NCBI RefSeq assembly: GCF_027158485.1
Contig: NZ_JAMKYJ010000003.1
From: Oxalobacter formigenes
GTDB lineage: Bacteria; Pseudomonadota; Gammaproteobacteria; Burkholderiales; Burkholderiaceae_D
DNA length: 64,000 nt
Strand: one strand, 5' to 3'
Numbering within the stretch: the stretch's first letter is position 1; the number at the start of each line of letters is the position of its first letter. Positions 10,201 to 19,125 of this stretch are shown here, piece by piece. The position numbers were made by a program, and so were the translations under genes. A model generated the notes under the pieces. The model searched no databases. It had not been told where the DNA came from and saw only the letters and a list, made by a program, of their open reading frames with translations.

Positions 10201-11904
10201 GCTTTTTTCTTCACAGAATTCGTCGCTTATGCCTTCTTTCAGCGCATTGATGCCTGTTTGTTCTTCCTCACAGGGAAGTCCAACCAGTTCGTGCCAGCCC
10301 ATCCGGTCGAATTCTTCGCGCGTATAGCCGAAAATTTCGCACATCTTGTCGTTGAAATGAAGCCATTTATTCATCGAAATCGACAAAATGCCCATGCCGA
10401 TGAACGGTAGTGTATAGAAATTGTTCAGCAGTTGTTTTTCACGCAAATCCATCGCCACGGTTTGTGAACGCTGCATGACATACCAGATGAACAGGAGGAT
10501 GATCCCGAAAATCATCAGGATCGTGACAATGGCGAAATTGAAGAAAAATGCCATATTGCGCATCGGTGCCATCAAGGTCTTGTAATCAATCTTGGTAATG
10601 GCAAACCAGTTGGTCCCTTTTACCGGATACCATGCGGCAAGGGCGACTTCGTTTTCCAGCGTTCTTCCTTTCAGCATGCCGGGCGAATTGCCATTTTTTT
10701 CAAGCGCGATACCGAGGCTGTTGCCGGTAATCAGATTCCTCTCAACTTCGAAATGTCCATCGTCTCTGGACTGACTCATGCGGAACAGATAATAATCCCT
10801 GCCGCTTTTTTCAGCCAGTAGCGTACGCCGGTCTGTCGTTGCCGTTGTCCAGTGGTTCAGGTAAGCGGAAAGATAAGCTTCGCCATCAAGCTCGACATAA
10901 ACACTGCCCAGATACTGGCGATCCTTCGGGCTGTACAGGGGAACGATAAAATCATGCCGTTTTTTATCCTGCAAACTCAACTGTTCGTATGACTTGTTTC
11001 TGGCTTTTCCGATCCCGTTCAAAACGGAAATCATGTTTTCCGGTTTTTTGCCGACAGACATCAAAATCCTGTCACCGGCATTGAAGAGGATCATGGTCTG
11101 ATACTGCTGTGCCACCATCAGCGATTCCAGCCTGCCTTCAATCGCTTCGCGGACAAACCTGCTGCCTCCTCCCTGTTCCAGTTTCCGGACATCATGTATG
11201 AACCCATCGCTTTGCAGAGTCGATGCCGTGGAATGTTCCCGTTCTGCAAGCCAGCCGTCCAGTTGGGAGGCACGGATTCTCGCCGTGATTTCAAGATCGG
11301 CATAGGTAGACTTCTCGATTTGCGGCGCCATCAGTTCAATGACGACATAGCTTGTGATCGGAACGGCAACCGTAACGGCAAGAAACGCCAGCATGATCCT
11401 GTATGGGCTTGACCTGAAAGTAAACGTCTGGCTGCCGTTTTTGTTCAGGTCCACCCAGTTTTGCACAGAGCATAAAAACAGGAAAATGCACGATGAAATG
11501 AATCCGACAAGAATAACGACAGAAAGGAAAATGAAATGTATCCTGAGCTCATAATCGTCAATGGCAAAATGGGCGAATATACGCACGAACACCATCCAGA
11601 CCAGACATAGCATCGCATGCGCACAAGCCAGTGAAAATGGCGTCAGACGGTGATTGTTGATGCTGGGCAATATCGCCACTTTTTTCAAAAGCCAGTACAG
11701 GAAAAAACTTCCCAAAGCGATAAATACGAGCCGGTTTACCAGAAGAGTGACAACATAGGGATCCTGTTCCTCATTGATGAAATTCTTCAGGAAAAGCGTA
11801 AAGAATATCCACGCAAGACCAAAAAGAAAATAGTAGAAAGTAACGCGAATGGGACCGTAGTGGCCATTGGATGAATCCCGTAACAATTTCGATAAATTGG
11901 TCAT
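7237..11904 (-). CDS. membrane-anchored PAS/GAF/GGDEF/EAL cyclic-di-GMP protein
   Basis: Very large signalling protein of 1555 residues. Order seen: about five N-terminal membrane helices (residues 20-200), a periplasmic sensor stretch (about 200-440, Cache-like by position), another helix (about 455-480, IVTILMIFGIILLFIWYVM), a PAS domain, two GAF-like domains with near-repeated openings (RLSQLYAALSHCNQAI and RLNQLYAALSQCNQSI), a second PAS, then GGDEF and EAL. GGDEF is intact (SRLGGDEFVL) and an RxxD inhibitory site (RDQD) lies five residues before it. EAL is also intact (FEALLRW, LELTES, DDFGTGYSS, KIDGSFI, AEGVE). It could make or degrade cyclic di-GMP, or switch between the two. It is monocistronic, convergent with the FAD dehydrogenase. 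Confidence 0.92.
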   Translation of the reverse strand: MTNLSKLLRDSSNGHYGPIRVTFYYFLFGLAWIFFTLFLKNFINEEQDPYVVTLLVNRLVFIALGSFFLYWLLKKVAILPSINNHRLTPFSLACAHAMLCLVWMVFVRIFAHFAIDDYELRIHFIFLSVVILVGFISSCIFLFLCSVQNWVDLNKNGSQTFTFRSSPYRIMLAFLAVTVAVPITSYVVIELMAPQIEKSTYADLEITARIRASQLDGWLAEREHSTASTLQSDGFIHDVRKLEQGGGSRFVREAIEGRLESLMVAQQYQTMILFNAGDRILMSVGKKPENMISVLNGIGKARNKSYEQLSLQDKKRHDFIVPLYSPKDRQYLGSVYVELDGEAYLSAYLNHWTTATTDRRTLLAEKSGRDYYLFRMSQSRDDGHFEVERNLITGNSLGIALEKNGNSPGMLKGRTLENEVALAAWYPVKGTNWFAITKIDYKTLMAPMRNMAFFFNFAIVTILMIFGIILLFIWYVMQRSQTVAMDLREKQLLNNFYTLPFIGMGILSISMNKWLHFNDKMCEIFGYTREEFDRMGWHELVGLPCEEEQTGINALKEGISDEFCEEKSLHRKNGDDAITEVHFRLVTKEDGTPDYLVVTVEDITERKRAEAEVFRLSQLYAALSHCNQAIVHSHTELELFEQICYGIVHYSDRRFNMAWVGLVNPETNKVDMVASHGVSLDLIEPFRNMRIVTGFDNLDKDGPAALAIRQNQPVWIQNVDEDAHLVPWMDLLKKMRIRSIAAFPLYQGGKAIGILKVYSSDINAYDEQSQNLLVEMTGDINFALENFEREEIRQRTQAELEESENSYKRLYMERMQAEDEIRRLNQLYAALSQCNQSIIRCKNEEELFGQICADIVEYGQMNLVWVGLVDRKTQDIVPAASAGEHHDYLNGLYINTLPDDPAGQGPAGQVIRENRPVWMQDFLHEPSMEHWQEHIAHFNWLSSAILPIHKKGHVIGAIFLYSNHLNAFTESSQRLLLELMEDIDFALQHFEKEEQLQLAAQVFSQSSEAIMLLDSCSNIVMINRAFTHITGYSEEEALGKNPRMLASGQHDREFYSTMWESIEKEGRWQGEIWNRRKNGSIYPEWLLVQTMRDSQNEVTHYIGTFTDLTERKETEERVQWLAHFDPLTGLPNRTLLHIRSNLAISLAHRRHEPLALMFLDLDNFKNVNDSLGHGIGDELLKQFAERLKNAVRDQDTISRLGGDEFVLVLPNTDTGGATSIAEKLLAIAAEPYHIDPHELNLTASIGIAMFPADGADFETLSCSADTAMYRTKQNGRNNYCFFTAEMQAKSSRMLELDSALRRALERNQFTLLYQPIMSLNYGVNVGFEALLRWEHPQLGSISPEEFIPVAESNGQIIPIGEWILRSVVKQLKEWVDAGNDRLMVSVNLSAVQFRDRRLTEQIAEILKENDLDPKHLVLELTESVAMEKPESAIVIIDSLKERGIKVSIDDFGTGYSSLAYLKRFAAHSLKIDGSFIQNVPHDPENMAIVGAIVSLAKNLGITTIAEGVENIKQLEFLKETGCTAIQGHYFSRPMTAAAASDFLAVELVKINKVFA

Positions 11905-12141
11905 TATCTTTCGCGCAGGCAGGATCGGGAACAGGTATGGCTGTTAAATATTAGCAAATTATTACCACAAGGAAATATATTATCGCACGCTCCAAATTTT
12001 TTTGCTGGAGTATTTGATTTTGTACGGGAAAAATGGATTTTATAAAAACCCAATAAAATTAACGGACTGGACGATATATTGAATATTTCGGGTTAAGCAT
12101 TGTTTTTTTGCCGCCACAATATAAAAAGCTCCACAACATGT

Positions 12142-13629
12142 TTAATCATGTTTATTCCCGTCCTCCGGCATTTCCCCGCTTGCGGACAGAAGATCGACAC
12201 CGAGAAGTTCCTGTGCGCGTTCTTCAGGAAGTGCCTCGACCTTTTTCAGCTTGCGCGACATCTGGCGCGTTCGTGTCTGTGCGTCATCAATGTTTCTGGC
12301 CGCTCTTTCCAGGACTTTTTTGGTCGCATCCAGAACCGTACCGAACTTGGCAAATTCCGTCTTGACCGCACCAAGAATCTGCCAGACTTCGGAAGACCTT
12401 TTTTCCAGTGCCAGCGTCCTGAACCCCATTTGCAGACTGTTCAACAAAGCCGACAGGGTGGATGGGCCTGCTATGCTGATGCGGTGCGTGCGCTGCAACT
12501 CGTCAGAGAGGCCGGGACGGCGCATGACTTCGGCATACAAGCCTTCTGTCGGCAAAAAGAGCAACGCGAAATCCGTGGTATGCGGGGGTGCAAGATATTT
12601 GTCGGCAATGGTTTTGGCCTGCAAACGGATAGCCCGCTCAAGCTCTTTTCCGGCAACGGCGACACCGTCGGCATCGGCACATTCAGACGCTTCCATAAGA
12701 CGCTCATACTGCTCTTTCGGGAATTTGGCATCCACAGGCAACCATACCGGATGGGTATCCTCCCCTTTTCCCGGAAGTTTGATGGCGAATTCGACAACGG
12801 CACCCGAACCGGGCACCGTTTCGACATTTTTGGCGTATTGCTCCGGCGTCATGAGCTGTTCCAGCAACATTTCAAGCTGGACTTCGCCCCATGTGCCACG
12901 CGTTTTCACGTTGGTCAGTACGCGTTTCAAATCACCCACTCCCATCGCCAGCTGATGCATTTCACCCAGCCCCTGATGCACTTTTTCAAGGCGTTCCGAA
13001 ACCTGTTTGAACGATTCACCCAGGCGCTGTTCCAGTGTGGCGTGCAGTTTTTCGTCGACTGTCTGCCTCATTTCTTCCAGTTTTTTGGCATTGTCGGACT
13101 GGAGTTCACGGATTTTCTCTTCCAGCACACCGCGCACTTCTGCCATGCGCTTCGTATTCGATTCAGTCAGGGTGGTCAGCGTCTGGTGAAGCGTATCGGA
13201 AAAACGCTTCATGGCTTCAGCCTGTTCCGCGCGAGCATGTTGCGACTGGAGAGCAATCCCTTCCCGCATTTTTTCAAGCTGTTCGTTGTTTGTCGCAGCC
13301 AGACGGGCCAGTTGTTCGGCAAAACCGCGCATCTGGTCGCTTTGTATCGTCGAGACACTTGTCATCTGCTGGGTAACCCCTTGCTGGAACTGTAGAAGAG
13401 TGGCCGCCAGTTCCTGCCGCGTACCCTGTGCGCTCGAAAGAACCTGTTCGCGCAATTGCCGCTCTGTCCGTTCATTAATGGCCTGCATGGCATCAGCCAG
13501 TTCCCGTTGCAGCTCTGGCAAGGCGTCATTCAAACCCGATTGACGGCTCTGCCGGAACAAGTGGATCAAAAGCAGAACAAGGCAGAGGGCGACGAGGACA
13601 ATCAGGGAATACAGGGCGGTTTCATTCAT
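12142..13629 (-). CDS. rmuC: DNA recombination protein RmuC
   Basis: About 495 residues. An N-terminal membrane helix (ALYSLIVLVALCLVLLLIHLF) is followed by a long Gln/Glu/Arg-rich coiled coil to about residue 210 and then the conserved RmuC nuclease-like core (GVGDLKRVLTNVKTRGTWGE, later VDAKFP and FLPTEGLYAE). RmuC limits inversions at short inverted repeats. The start at 13629 (MNETALYS) is chosen over an upstream ATG at 13674 because the membrane helix then lies at the very N-terminus, as usual. The strand opposite carries a long overlapping open frame that is a shadow. Confidence 0.92.
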   Translation of the reverse strand: MNETALYSLIVLVALCLVLLLIHLFRQSRQSGLNDALPELQRELADAMQAINERTERQLREQVLSSAQGTRQELAATLLQFQQGVTQQMTSVSTIQSDQMRGFAEQLARLAATNNEQLEKMREGIALQSQHARAEQAEAMKRFSDTLHQTLTTLTESNTKRMAEVRGVLEEKIRELQSDNAKKLEEMRQTVDEKLHATLEQRLGESFKQVSERLEKVHQGLGEMHQLAMGVGDLKRVLTNVKTRGTWGEVQLEMLLEQLMTPEQYAKNVETVPGSGAVVEFAIKLPGKGEDTHPVWLPVDAKFPKEQYERLMEASECADADGVAVAGKELERAIRLQAKTIADKYLAPPHTTDFALLFLPTEGLYAEVMRRPGLSDELQRTHRISIAGPSTLSALLNSLQMGFRTLALEKRSSEVWQILGAVKTEFAKFGTVLDATKKVLERAARNIDDAQTRTRQMSRKLKKVEALPEERAQELLGVDLLSASGEMPEDGNKHD

Positions 13630-13745
13630 GGGCAGACGACTTTCCATATAGTCAGCAAACAAACAGCAAACCACGGGACTGTTTCCGGTTAAAACAGCCC
13701 CGTTCTTTCTGACGCTATTTTACTCACATTAAGCGCCACCGCTCT

Positions 13746-16097
13746 CTATTTTCTCAAAACACGCAGCCCGTTCATCAGAACCAGCAGGCTGGCGCCCATA
13801 TCGGCAAAAACGGCCATCCACATCGTCGCCATGCCGAACAGCGCCAGTCCGAAGAAAACGAGTTTGATGCCCAGTGAGATCATAATGTTCTGCCAGAGAA
13901 TGGAATACGTGCTGGCCGACAGGTCAATCATTTGCGGGATACGGCGCAAATCGTCGTTCATGATCACGACATCGGCCGCTTCCATTGCAATATCGGTTCC
14001 GGCATCCCCCATCGCAATACCGATATCGGCATGAGCGAGCGCAGGCGCGTCATTGATGCCGTCCCCGATCATGGCTGTCACGCCATATTGCTTCTGAAGT
14101 TCACGCACGGCATCCATTTTTTCAGCCGGCAATAAATTGCCACGGACATTTTCAATGCCCGCTTCATCGGCGATTGTCCGTGCCGTCGTTTCATTGTCGC
14201 CGGTCAGCATGACGGCGACGATATGTTTCTTTTTCAGTTCGGCCAGCGCTTCACGGGAACTTTCCTTGATTCGGTCGGCGACGGCAAAAATGGCAAGCAC
14301 CTGTGCTTCTGACGCCAGAACCGTGACGGTATAACCCTGTTTTTCGAATTCGAGCAATTGTTCATGCACTTGCCGAACACAAAGGCCTTTTTCCTCGATC
14401 AACCGGTGATTGCCCATAATGAGCGGATGACCTTCAAGCGTTCCTTTCACCCCTCTTCCCGGCAAATCCGAAAATTGGGCAACCGCTCTCGCCGTCCGGT
14501 TCAATCCGGATGCAATGGCTTTCGAAACGGGATGGGCTGAGCTGTCTGCCAAACCCATCGCCCATGACAGGACTTCATCTTCAGAAAAAACCGACGGAAT
14601 AATCCTGACGGTCAGCAAACGCGGCTTGCCTTCCGTAACCGTGCCGGTCTTGTCCAGTGCAACGACTTTTATTTTCCGTGCTTCTTCAAGATAGACGCCG
14701 CCCTTCATCAAAATCCCCTTGCGGGCGGCAGCTGCCAGACCGCTGACAACCGTGACCGGGGTGGCAATGACCAGCGCGCATGGACAGGCGATGACCAGCA
14801 TGACGAGCGCCTTGTACACTGCTTGCCCCCACGTCCAGCCGAAAAGAAACGGCGTCAGGACGGCAACGCCCAGAGCGAACAGAAAGACCAGAGGTGTATA
14901 GACAGCGGCAAACTTATCGACGAAACGCTGGGTCGGCGCACTGGTTTCCTGCGCTTCCTCAACTGCCTTGATGATACGAGCGACGACGGTGTCGGATGCC
15001 AGTGCCGTGACGGCAAATTCGATCATGCCCGACTCGTTGATGGTTCCGGCAAAAACCGGATCGCCGGGTTTTTTATCGACCGGAATGCTTTCTCCTGTCA
15101 CCGGCGACTGGTCGACCGTTCCATGACCGTTTTCGACAATGCCGTCCAGTGGAATCCGGCCGCCCGGACGGACGCGAACAAGTGTTGCAAGAGACACATC
15201 CCTGACGGGAATGGCAGTCCAGATACCTTCCGCATTCCTGACTTCCGCTGTCGGCGGTGTCAAATCCAGCAAATTGCGAATGGCATTGCGAGCCCGATCG
15301 ACAGAACGCGCCTCGATCAGTTCGGCAATGGCGTACAGGGCCATGACCATAGCCGCTTCCGGCCACTGGCCGATCAGGAAAGCGCCTGTCACGGCAACCG
15401 TCATCAGGGCATTGATATTGAAACGCCTCTGCATCAGGGCGGCAAGACCCTTGCGGTAGGTGGTAAACCCGGACAGCCAGATTGCGACAGCCGACAGAGC
15501 CATACCCCCGATCTTGACGGATAGAAGATCGCCTCCGGCAAAATCCAGAATCTCGACGGCAATCGCGATGGTGAGCGCCAGCCAGAGATGGTAAACACGG
15601 TCTTCTTTTTTGGGAACACTGATTTCAGGGCCTTCCGTCACAATCGGTTCAGGCTTGTAACCGGCTTTTTTAATCGCGGCAACACTCTTTTCGACAATTT
15701 CCCTGTTGGCGTCAATGGACAGCGTCCGCGAAGCCAGCTGGAAATTCAGGCCACGGATGCCGTTCACCCTCGCAAGGATTTGCCGGATGTCGTTTTCCTC
15801 GACGGAACAATCCATGCTGTCGATATAAAAAACAGCGTGTCCTTTCGGGTGTCGCGACGCCAAAGGAGGTTCTGCAGCCGGGCCATGTCCCGAACAGGCG
15901 CAACTGCCACAGGAAAAATCGTGCGAATGCCCATGCCCCCCAGTGTGGTCATGTTCATGCTCGTGCTGATGGCTATGCACCTCTTCATGAACGTGATGGA
16001 CATGCTCATGGTCAGGTCCGTTTTCGTGCCTGTGTCCATGCGGGCAGCAATCGTGTTCACTCTCGTGCCGATGATCTTTCGAATGTTCATGTGCCAT
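13746..16097 (-). CDS. Zn/Cd/Pb-exporting P1B-type ATPase with His-rich N-terminus
   Basis: Inner-membrane pump of about 783 residues for divalent soft metals. The first about 70 residues are extremely histidine-rich (HVHHVHEEVHSHQHEHEHDH), a probable metal-binding tail. A heavy-metal-associated domain with the single-cysteine MDC signature follows near residue 96. The ion-site CPC is at about 438-440, the phosphorylation site DKTGT starts at about Asp482, and TGES and GDGINDAP are present. The start at 16097 has a good ribosome site (GAGGAGA) upstream. It is divergent from the CadR-like regulator and has a MerR-type promoter, so induction by cadmium, lead or zinc is expected. Copper pumps are less likely given this regulator. 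Confidence 0.94.
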   Translation of the reverse strand: MAHEHSKDHRHESEHDCCPHGHRHENGPDHEHVHHVHEEVHSHQHEHEHDHTGGHGHSHDFSCGSCACSGHGPAAEPPLASRHPKGHAVFYIDSMDCSVEENDIRQILARVNGIRGLNFQLASRTLSIDANREIVEKSVAAIKKAGYKPEPIVTEGPEISVPKKEDRVYHLWLALTIAIAVEILDFAGGDLLSVKIGGMALSAVAIWLSGFTTYRKGLAALMQRRFNINALMTVAVTGAFLIGQWPEAAMVMALYAIAELIEARSVDRARNAIRNLLDLTPPTAEVRNAEGIWTAIPVRDVSLATLVRVRPGGRIPLDGIVENGHGTVDQSPVTGESIPVDKKPGDPVFAGTINESGMIEFAVTALASDTVVARIIKAVEEAQETSAPTQRFVDKFAAVYTPLVFLFALGVAVLTPFLFGWTWGQAVYKALVMLVIACPCALVIATPVTVVSGLAAAARKGILMKGGVYLEEARKIKVVALDKTGTVTEGKPRLLTVRIIPSVFSEDEVLSWAMGLADSSAHPVSKAIASGLNRTARAVAQFSDLPGRGVKGTLEGHPLIMGNHRLIEEKGLCVRQVHEQLLEFEKQGYTVTVLASEAQVLAIFAVADRIKESSREALAELKKKHIVAVMLTGDNETTARTIADEAGIENVRGNLLPAEKMDAVRELQKQYGVTAMIGDGINDAPALAHADIGIAMGDAGTDIAMEAADVVIMNDDLRRIPQMIDLSASTYSILWQNIMISLGIKLVFFGLALFGMATMWMAVFADMGASLLVLMNGLRVLRK

Positions 16098-16120
16098 GGT
16101 ATTTCTCCTCATTGACACAT

Positions 16121-16151
16121 ATTAAAAACCCTGTAGTCACTTCAGAGTCAA
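16121..16151 (-). promoter_or_regulatory. MerR-family promoter and operator of the metal ATPase
   Basis: On the minus strand a -35 TTGACT (16151-16146) and a -10 TTTAAT (16126-16121) are separated by 19 bases, the over-long spacer that is the hallmark of MerR-regulated promoters. An imperfect dyad, ACCCTGTAG TCA CTTCAGAGT as read on the plus strand (16128-16148), fills the spacer. The mRNA would start about 20 bases before the ATPase ribosome site. This matches the ZntR/CadR/PbrR operator pattern. Confidence 0.85.
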
Positions 16152-16243
16152 GAGGCAATAATCCGGTATTTGCGATATGATTCCGATACGGCGATTCCGA
16201 CAGGAATAAAGATCGTTTGAAAACCTGAAAAAGGACTTGATCC

Positions 16244-16756
16244 ATGAAGATCGGAGAACTGGCACAAAAAACCGGAATGCAGGTAGAAACCGTCCGTTAT
16301 TATGAAAAAGAGGGGCTCTTGCCCAGAATCGGCCGCACCGACAGCAATTATCGCGTTTATAGCGATGCCCATGTCGAACGCCTGCTCTTCATCCGTCATT
16401 GCCGCTCACTCGACATGACTCTGGATGAAATCCGGATTCTTCTCCACTTCAAGGATATTCCCGACGAAAGCTGTGACCGGGTCAATGCTCTTCTGGACGA
16501 GCATATCGGCCATGTGGCTGAACGGATCAGGGACCTGAAAAAACTGGAAAAACAGCTCAAGAACCTGAGAGACCAGTGTCGCGACGCAAAAGATATCGCC
16601 AGTTGCGGCATATTGAATGCCCTTTCCTGTTCCAAAACCTGTACGGCAATGGCGATCAAGAATGAAATGCCTTTGACGCACGTTCATGCCACGCATGGCG
16701 GTGATTTGCACATCGCCTCGAAAAAGAAAAAAAATTCCATAGCGGTGAAGGAATGA
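16244..16756 (+). CDS. cadR: CadR/PbrR-like MerR-family metal regulator
   Basis: Cytoplasmic transcription regulator of 170 residues. The N-terminal winged helix is canonical (MKIGELAQKTGMQVETVRYYEKEGLL), then a dimerisation helix. Cysteines at 77, 112 and 121 are spaced like the three metal-binding cysteines of Cd(II)/Pb(II) sensors, which distinguishes it from ZntR and CueR. A His-containing tail (THVHATHGGDLHIA) may add metal ligands. It is divergent from the P-type ATPase, whose promoter it is expected to twist into activity when metal binds. Confidence 0.92.
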   Translation: MKIGELAQKTGMQVETVRYYEKEGLLPRIGRTDSNYRVYSDAHVERLLFIRHCRSLDMTLDEIRILLHFKDIPDESCDRVNALLDEHIGHVAERIRDLKKLEKQLKNLRDQCRDAKDIASCGILNALSCSKTCTAMAIKNEMPLTHVHATHGGDLHIASKKKKNSIAVKE

Positions 16757-16803
16757 AAACCGGTTTTGCCGCTTATTTGGGAAAAATGCCATTTTCCTCT
16801 CTG

Positions 16804-16830
16804 AAAACAGTTTGTTTCCAGACTGTTTTT
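16804..16830 (+). terminator. intrinsic terminator after cadR
   Basis: AAAACAGT at 16804-16811 pairs with ACTGTTTT at 16822-16829, ending in a T run. It lies between cadR and hpnD, so hpnD has its own promoter. Confidence 0.65.
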
Positions 16831-16866
16831 ACGGGATAATGAAGACTTTCATTCATTCCTGCGCTT

Positions 16867-17703
16867 ATGTTGCCTGACGAATATTGCCAACAGAAAGCGG
16901 CGGCAAGCGGTTCCAGTTTTTACGTCAGTTTCCGTTTTCTCCCTGCAGACCGCCGTAAAGCCATCACGGCTCTTTACGCCTTTTGTCGTGAGGTGGACGA
17001 TATTGTCGATGACCAGACCATGGATGCCGCCCAGGCACGTTTCAAACTCGATGGCTGGCGCAAGGAAATCGCCGAAATGGAGGCAGGCAGACCTGACCAC
17101 CTGATCACGCAAGCCCTGTTTCCTCATCTCGAAGCCTTCAATCTGGATGTCAACCTTTTGCTGGCCATTATCGATGGCATGGAAATGGATCTGGACAAGG
17201 TTCGCTACGAAAGCTTTGACGACCTCAAAAAATATTGCTGGCATGTGGCCAGTGCCGTCGGAATTCTCGCTGCCCGGATATTCGGACTGACAAACCCGCA
17301 AACCGGGGAATACGCCGAAAAGCTCGGGCTGGCATTCCAGCTGACGAATATTATCCGGGACGTTGGCGAAGACATCAAAATCGGCCGTATTTACCTGCCT
17401 GCCGATGAATTGAAAGAGTTCGGGGTGACTGAAGACGATCTTGAAAAAGCCCGTTATACCCCGGAATTTTCGGAATTGATGGATTTTCAGGCAAAACGTG
17501 CCCTTTCCCTGTACGACGAGGCTTTTGCCCTGCTGCCTGAAGAAGACCGGCAATCGCAAAGACCGGGCTTGATGATGGCTTCCATTTATCGCGAATTGCT
17601 TCTGCAAATCAAAAAGAAGGATTTTCCCGTACTGACGGAACACGTTTCCCTGACAAAAACGAAAAAACTCTGGCTGGCCTGGAAGGCATATGTCGATGAA
17701 TGA
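16867..17703 (+). CDS. hpnD: presqualene diphosphate synthase
   Basis: Squalene/phytoene-synthase family enzyme of 278 residues. It joins two farnesyl diphosphates to presqualene diphosphate. The two Asp-rich metal sites are visible: REVDDIVDD at residues 41-49 and NIIRDVGED in the second half. The opening (DEYCQQKAAASGSSFY) and pairing with hpnE point to HpnD rather than HpnC or a phytoene synthase. It overlaps the next gene by 8 to 14 bases. No hpnC is adjacent in this window. Confidence 0.9.
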   Translation: MLPDEYCQQKAAASGSSFYVSFRFLPADRRKAITALYAFCREVDDIVDDQTMDAAQARFKLDGWRKEIAEMEAGRPDHLITQALFPHLEAFNLDVNLLLAIIDGMEMDLDKVRYESFDDLKKYCWHVASAVGILAARIFGLTNPQTGEYAEKLGLAFQLTNIIRDVGEDIKIGRIYLPADELKEFGVTEDDLEKARYTPEFSELMDFQAKRALSLYDEAFALLPEEDRQSQRPGLMMASIYRELLLQIKKKDFPVLTEHVSLTKTKKLWLAWKAYVDE

Positions 17704-19012
17704 TCGGGTCGCCATTATCGGCGCCGGCTGGGCAGGTTGCGCCTCAGCCGTCGAGGCAATCGACAATGGTTTTGATGTCACCCTCTTTGAAGCTTCTCGT
17801 ATTCCGGGTGGCCGCGCCAGAAAGACCGTTATTGAAGGAATGACTCTCGATAACGGGCAGCACATCCTCCTTGGAGCTTACTCGAAAACACTGCAAATGA
17901 TGGCACAGGTCGGAATCGACACGGATGCCGCCTTTTTACGCCTGCCCCTGCAAATGCATTACCCGCCTCTTTCGGGCGCCATGAATTTCGAGACCCCGCG
18001 CCTGCCCGCCCCCCTGCATCTCGCTGTCGGACTGTTCAAAACGAAAGGGCTGGCCTGGGAAGACAAGATCGCGCTGGCCCGTTTTTTTACCGCCTGCCGC
18101 CATATCCGCTGGGATATCGGTACAGACCGGCCGCTAGTCCGCCTGCTGGAACAATTCTGGCAAACCCCGAGATTGTATGGCCTTCTGTGGCGCCCTCTCT
18201 GTATGGCGTCGATGAATACGACGCCGGAAAAGGCTTCGGCACAGGTTTTCCTGTCCATTCTGAAAGACAGTCTTGGTGCACGAAGGCATGCTTCCGACAT
18301 GCTTCTGCCGAAAATGGATCTCTCAGCCATTTTTCCTGAAAAGGCCATTGACCACCTGACACGGCATGGAGGGAAAATCAGGATGGGAGAAACCGTCCGC
18401 GAACTGGATCATGATGAAACCGGCTGGACGGTCAATGGAGACGGGAATCAACGGTATGATGCCGTTATTGTGGCCACGTCCGCTGCTGGCGCAGCAAGCC
18501 TTCTGAAAGACAAAATCGATGTATCGCTGCTTTCGCAGTTCGAATTCGAACCGATTTCAACCTGTTACCTGAAATATCCCGAATCCGTCCGTCTGGACAG
18601 ACCTTTCTATGCCCTGACAGACAATCCTGACAAAAAGGAATGGGGACAATACGTTTTCGACCGTGGACACCTCATGCATGACCAGCCTGGACTTCTGGCA
18701 GTCGTCGTCAGCGTTTCATCTGCTGTCGACGAAGCCGATAAGGGAACACTCGACGCGGATATTGCCAGACAACTGGCTAAAGCGTTCAAACGCCCCGAAC
18801 TGGAAAAACCTCTGTGGAGCCGCATCATTACGGAAAAAAGAGCGACTTTTTCCTGTACGCCTGGTCTTGAAAGACCTGCCGCAGTGACTGAAAAAAATGG
18901 CCTGTTTCTGGCAGGCGATTATCTACGCAAGGATTATCCCGCCACCCTTGAATCCGCCATTTCCAGCGGAATCGCGTGCGCAAAAATTTTGTCAAAAAGA
19001 CAACTTAAATGA
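17690..19012 (+). CDS. hpnE: hydroxysqualene dehydroxylase
   Basis: FAD-dependent amine-oxidase-like protein of about 440 residues that reduces hydroxysqualene to squalene, the last step of the HpnCDE route. The dinucleotide fold is at the N-terminus (VAIIGAGWAGC, then FEASRIPGGRA) and the C-terminal flavin motif is GLFLAGDYLRKDYPATLESAI. The start may be 17690 or the second ATG at 17696; both overlap hpnD, so the two are coupled. No squalene-hopene cyclase gene follows in the window. Confidence 0.9.
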   Translation: MSMNDRVAIIGAGWAGCASAVEAIDNGFDVTLFEASRIPGGRARKTVIEGMTLDNGQHILLGAYSKTLQMMAQVGIDTDAAFLRLPLQMHYPPLSGAMNFETPRLPAPLHLAVGLFKTKGLAWEDKIALARFFTACRHIRWDIGTDRPLVRLLEQFWQTPRLYGLLWRPLCMASMNTTPEKASAQVFLSILKDSLGARRHASDMLLPKMDLSAIFPEKAIDHLTRHGGKIRMGETVRELDHDETGWTVNGDGNQRYDAVIVATSAAGAASLLKDKIDVSLLSQFEFEPISTCYLKYPESVRLDRPFYALTDNPDKKEWGQYVFDRGHLMHDQPGLLAVVVSVSSAVDEADKGTLDADIARQLAKAFKRPELEKPLWSRIITEKRATFSCTPGLERPAAVTEKNGLFLAGDYLRKDYPATLESAISSGIACAKILSKRQLK

Positions 19013-19125
19013 CGTTTTGACAATATTTTTGATGTATAATTTTTCCTGAAATAAATTTTTGGCCGGTTTTTTGTTGTAATTTTTGCAATATTTTAGTGTC
19101 GGCTGTTATATCAAGGAAAATAGAC

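Noticed and set aside
12100..13395. 431-codon open frame on the plus strand
   Set aside because: It is antisense to rmuC, is full of Phe/Arg/His/Cys as expected from a shadow frame, and has no ribosome site or family likeness.
16849..17865. 338-codon open frame on the minus strand
   Set aside because: Antisense to hpnD and the start of hpnE; no domain recognisable.
19017..19040. TTGACA followed by TATAAT before the rhodanese gene
   Set aside because: The spacer is only 12 bases, too short for a normal sigma-70 promoter, although the TATAAT itself may be a -10.
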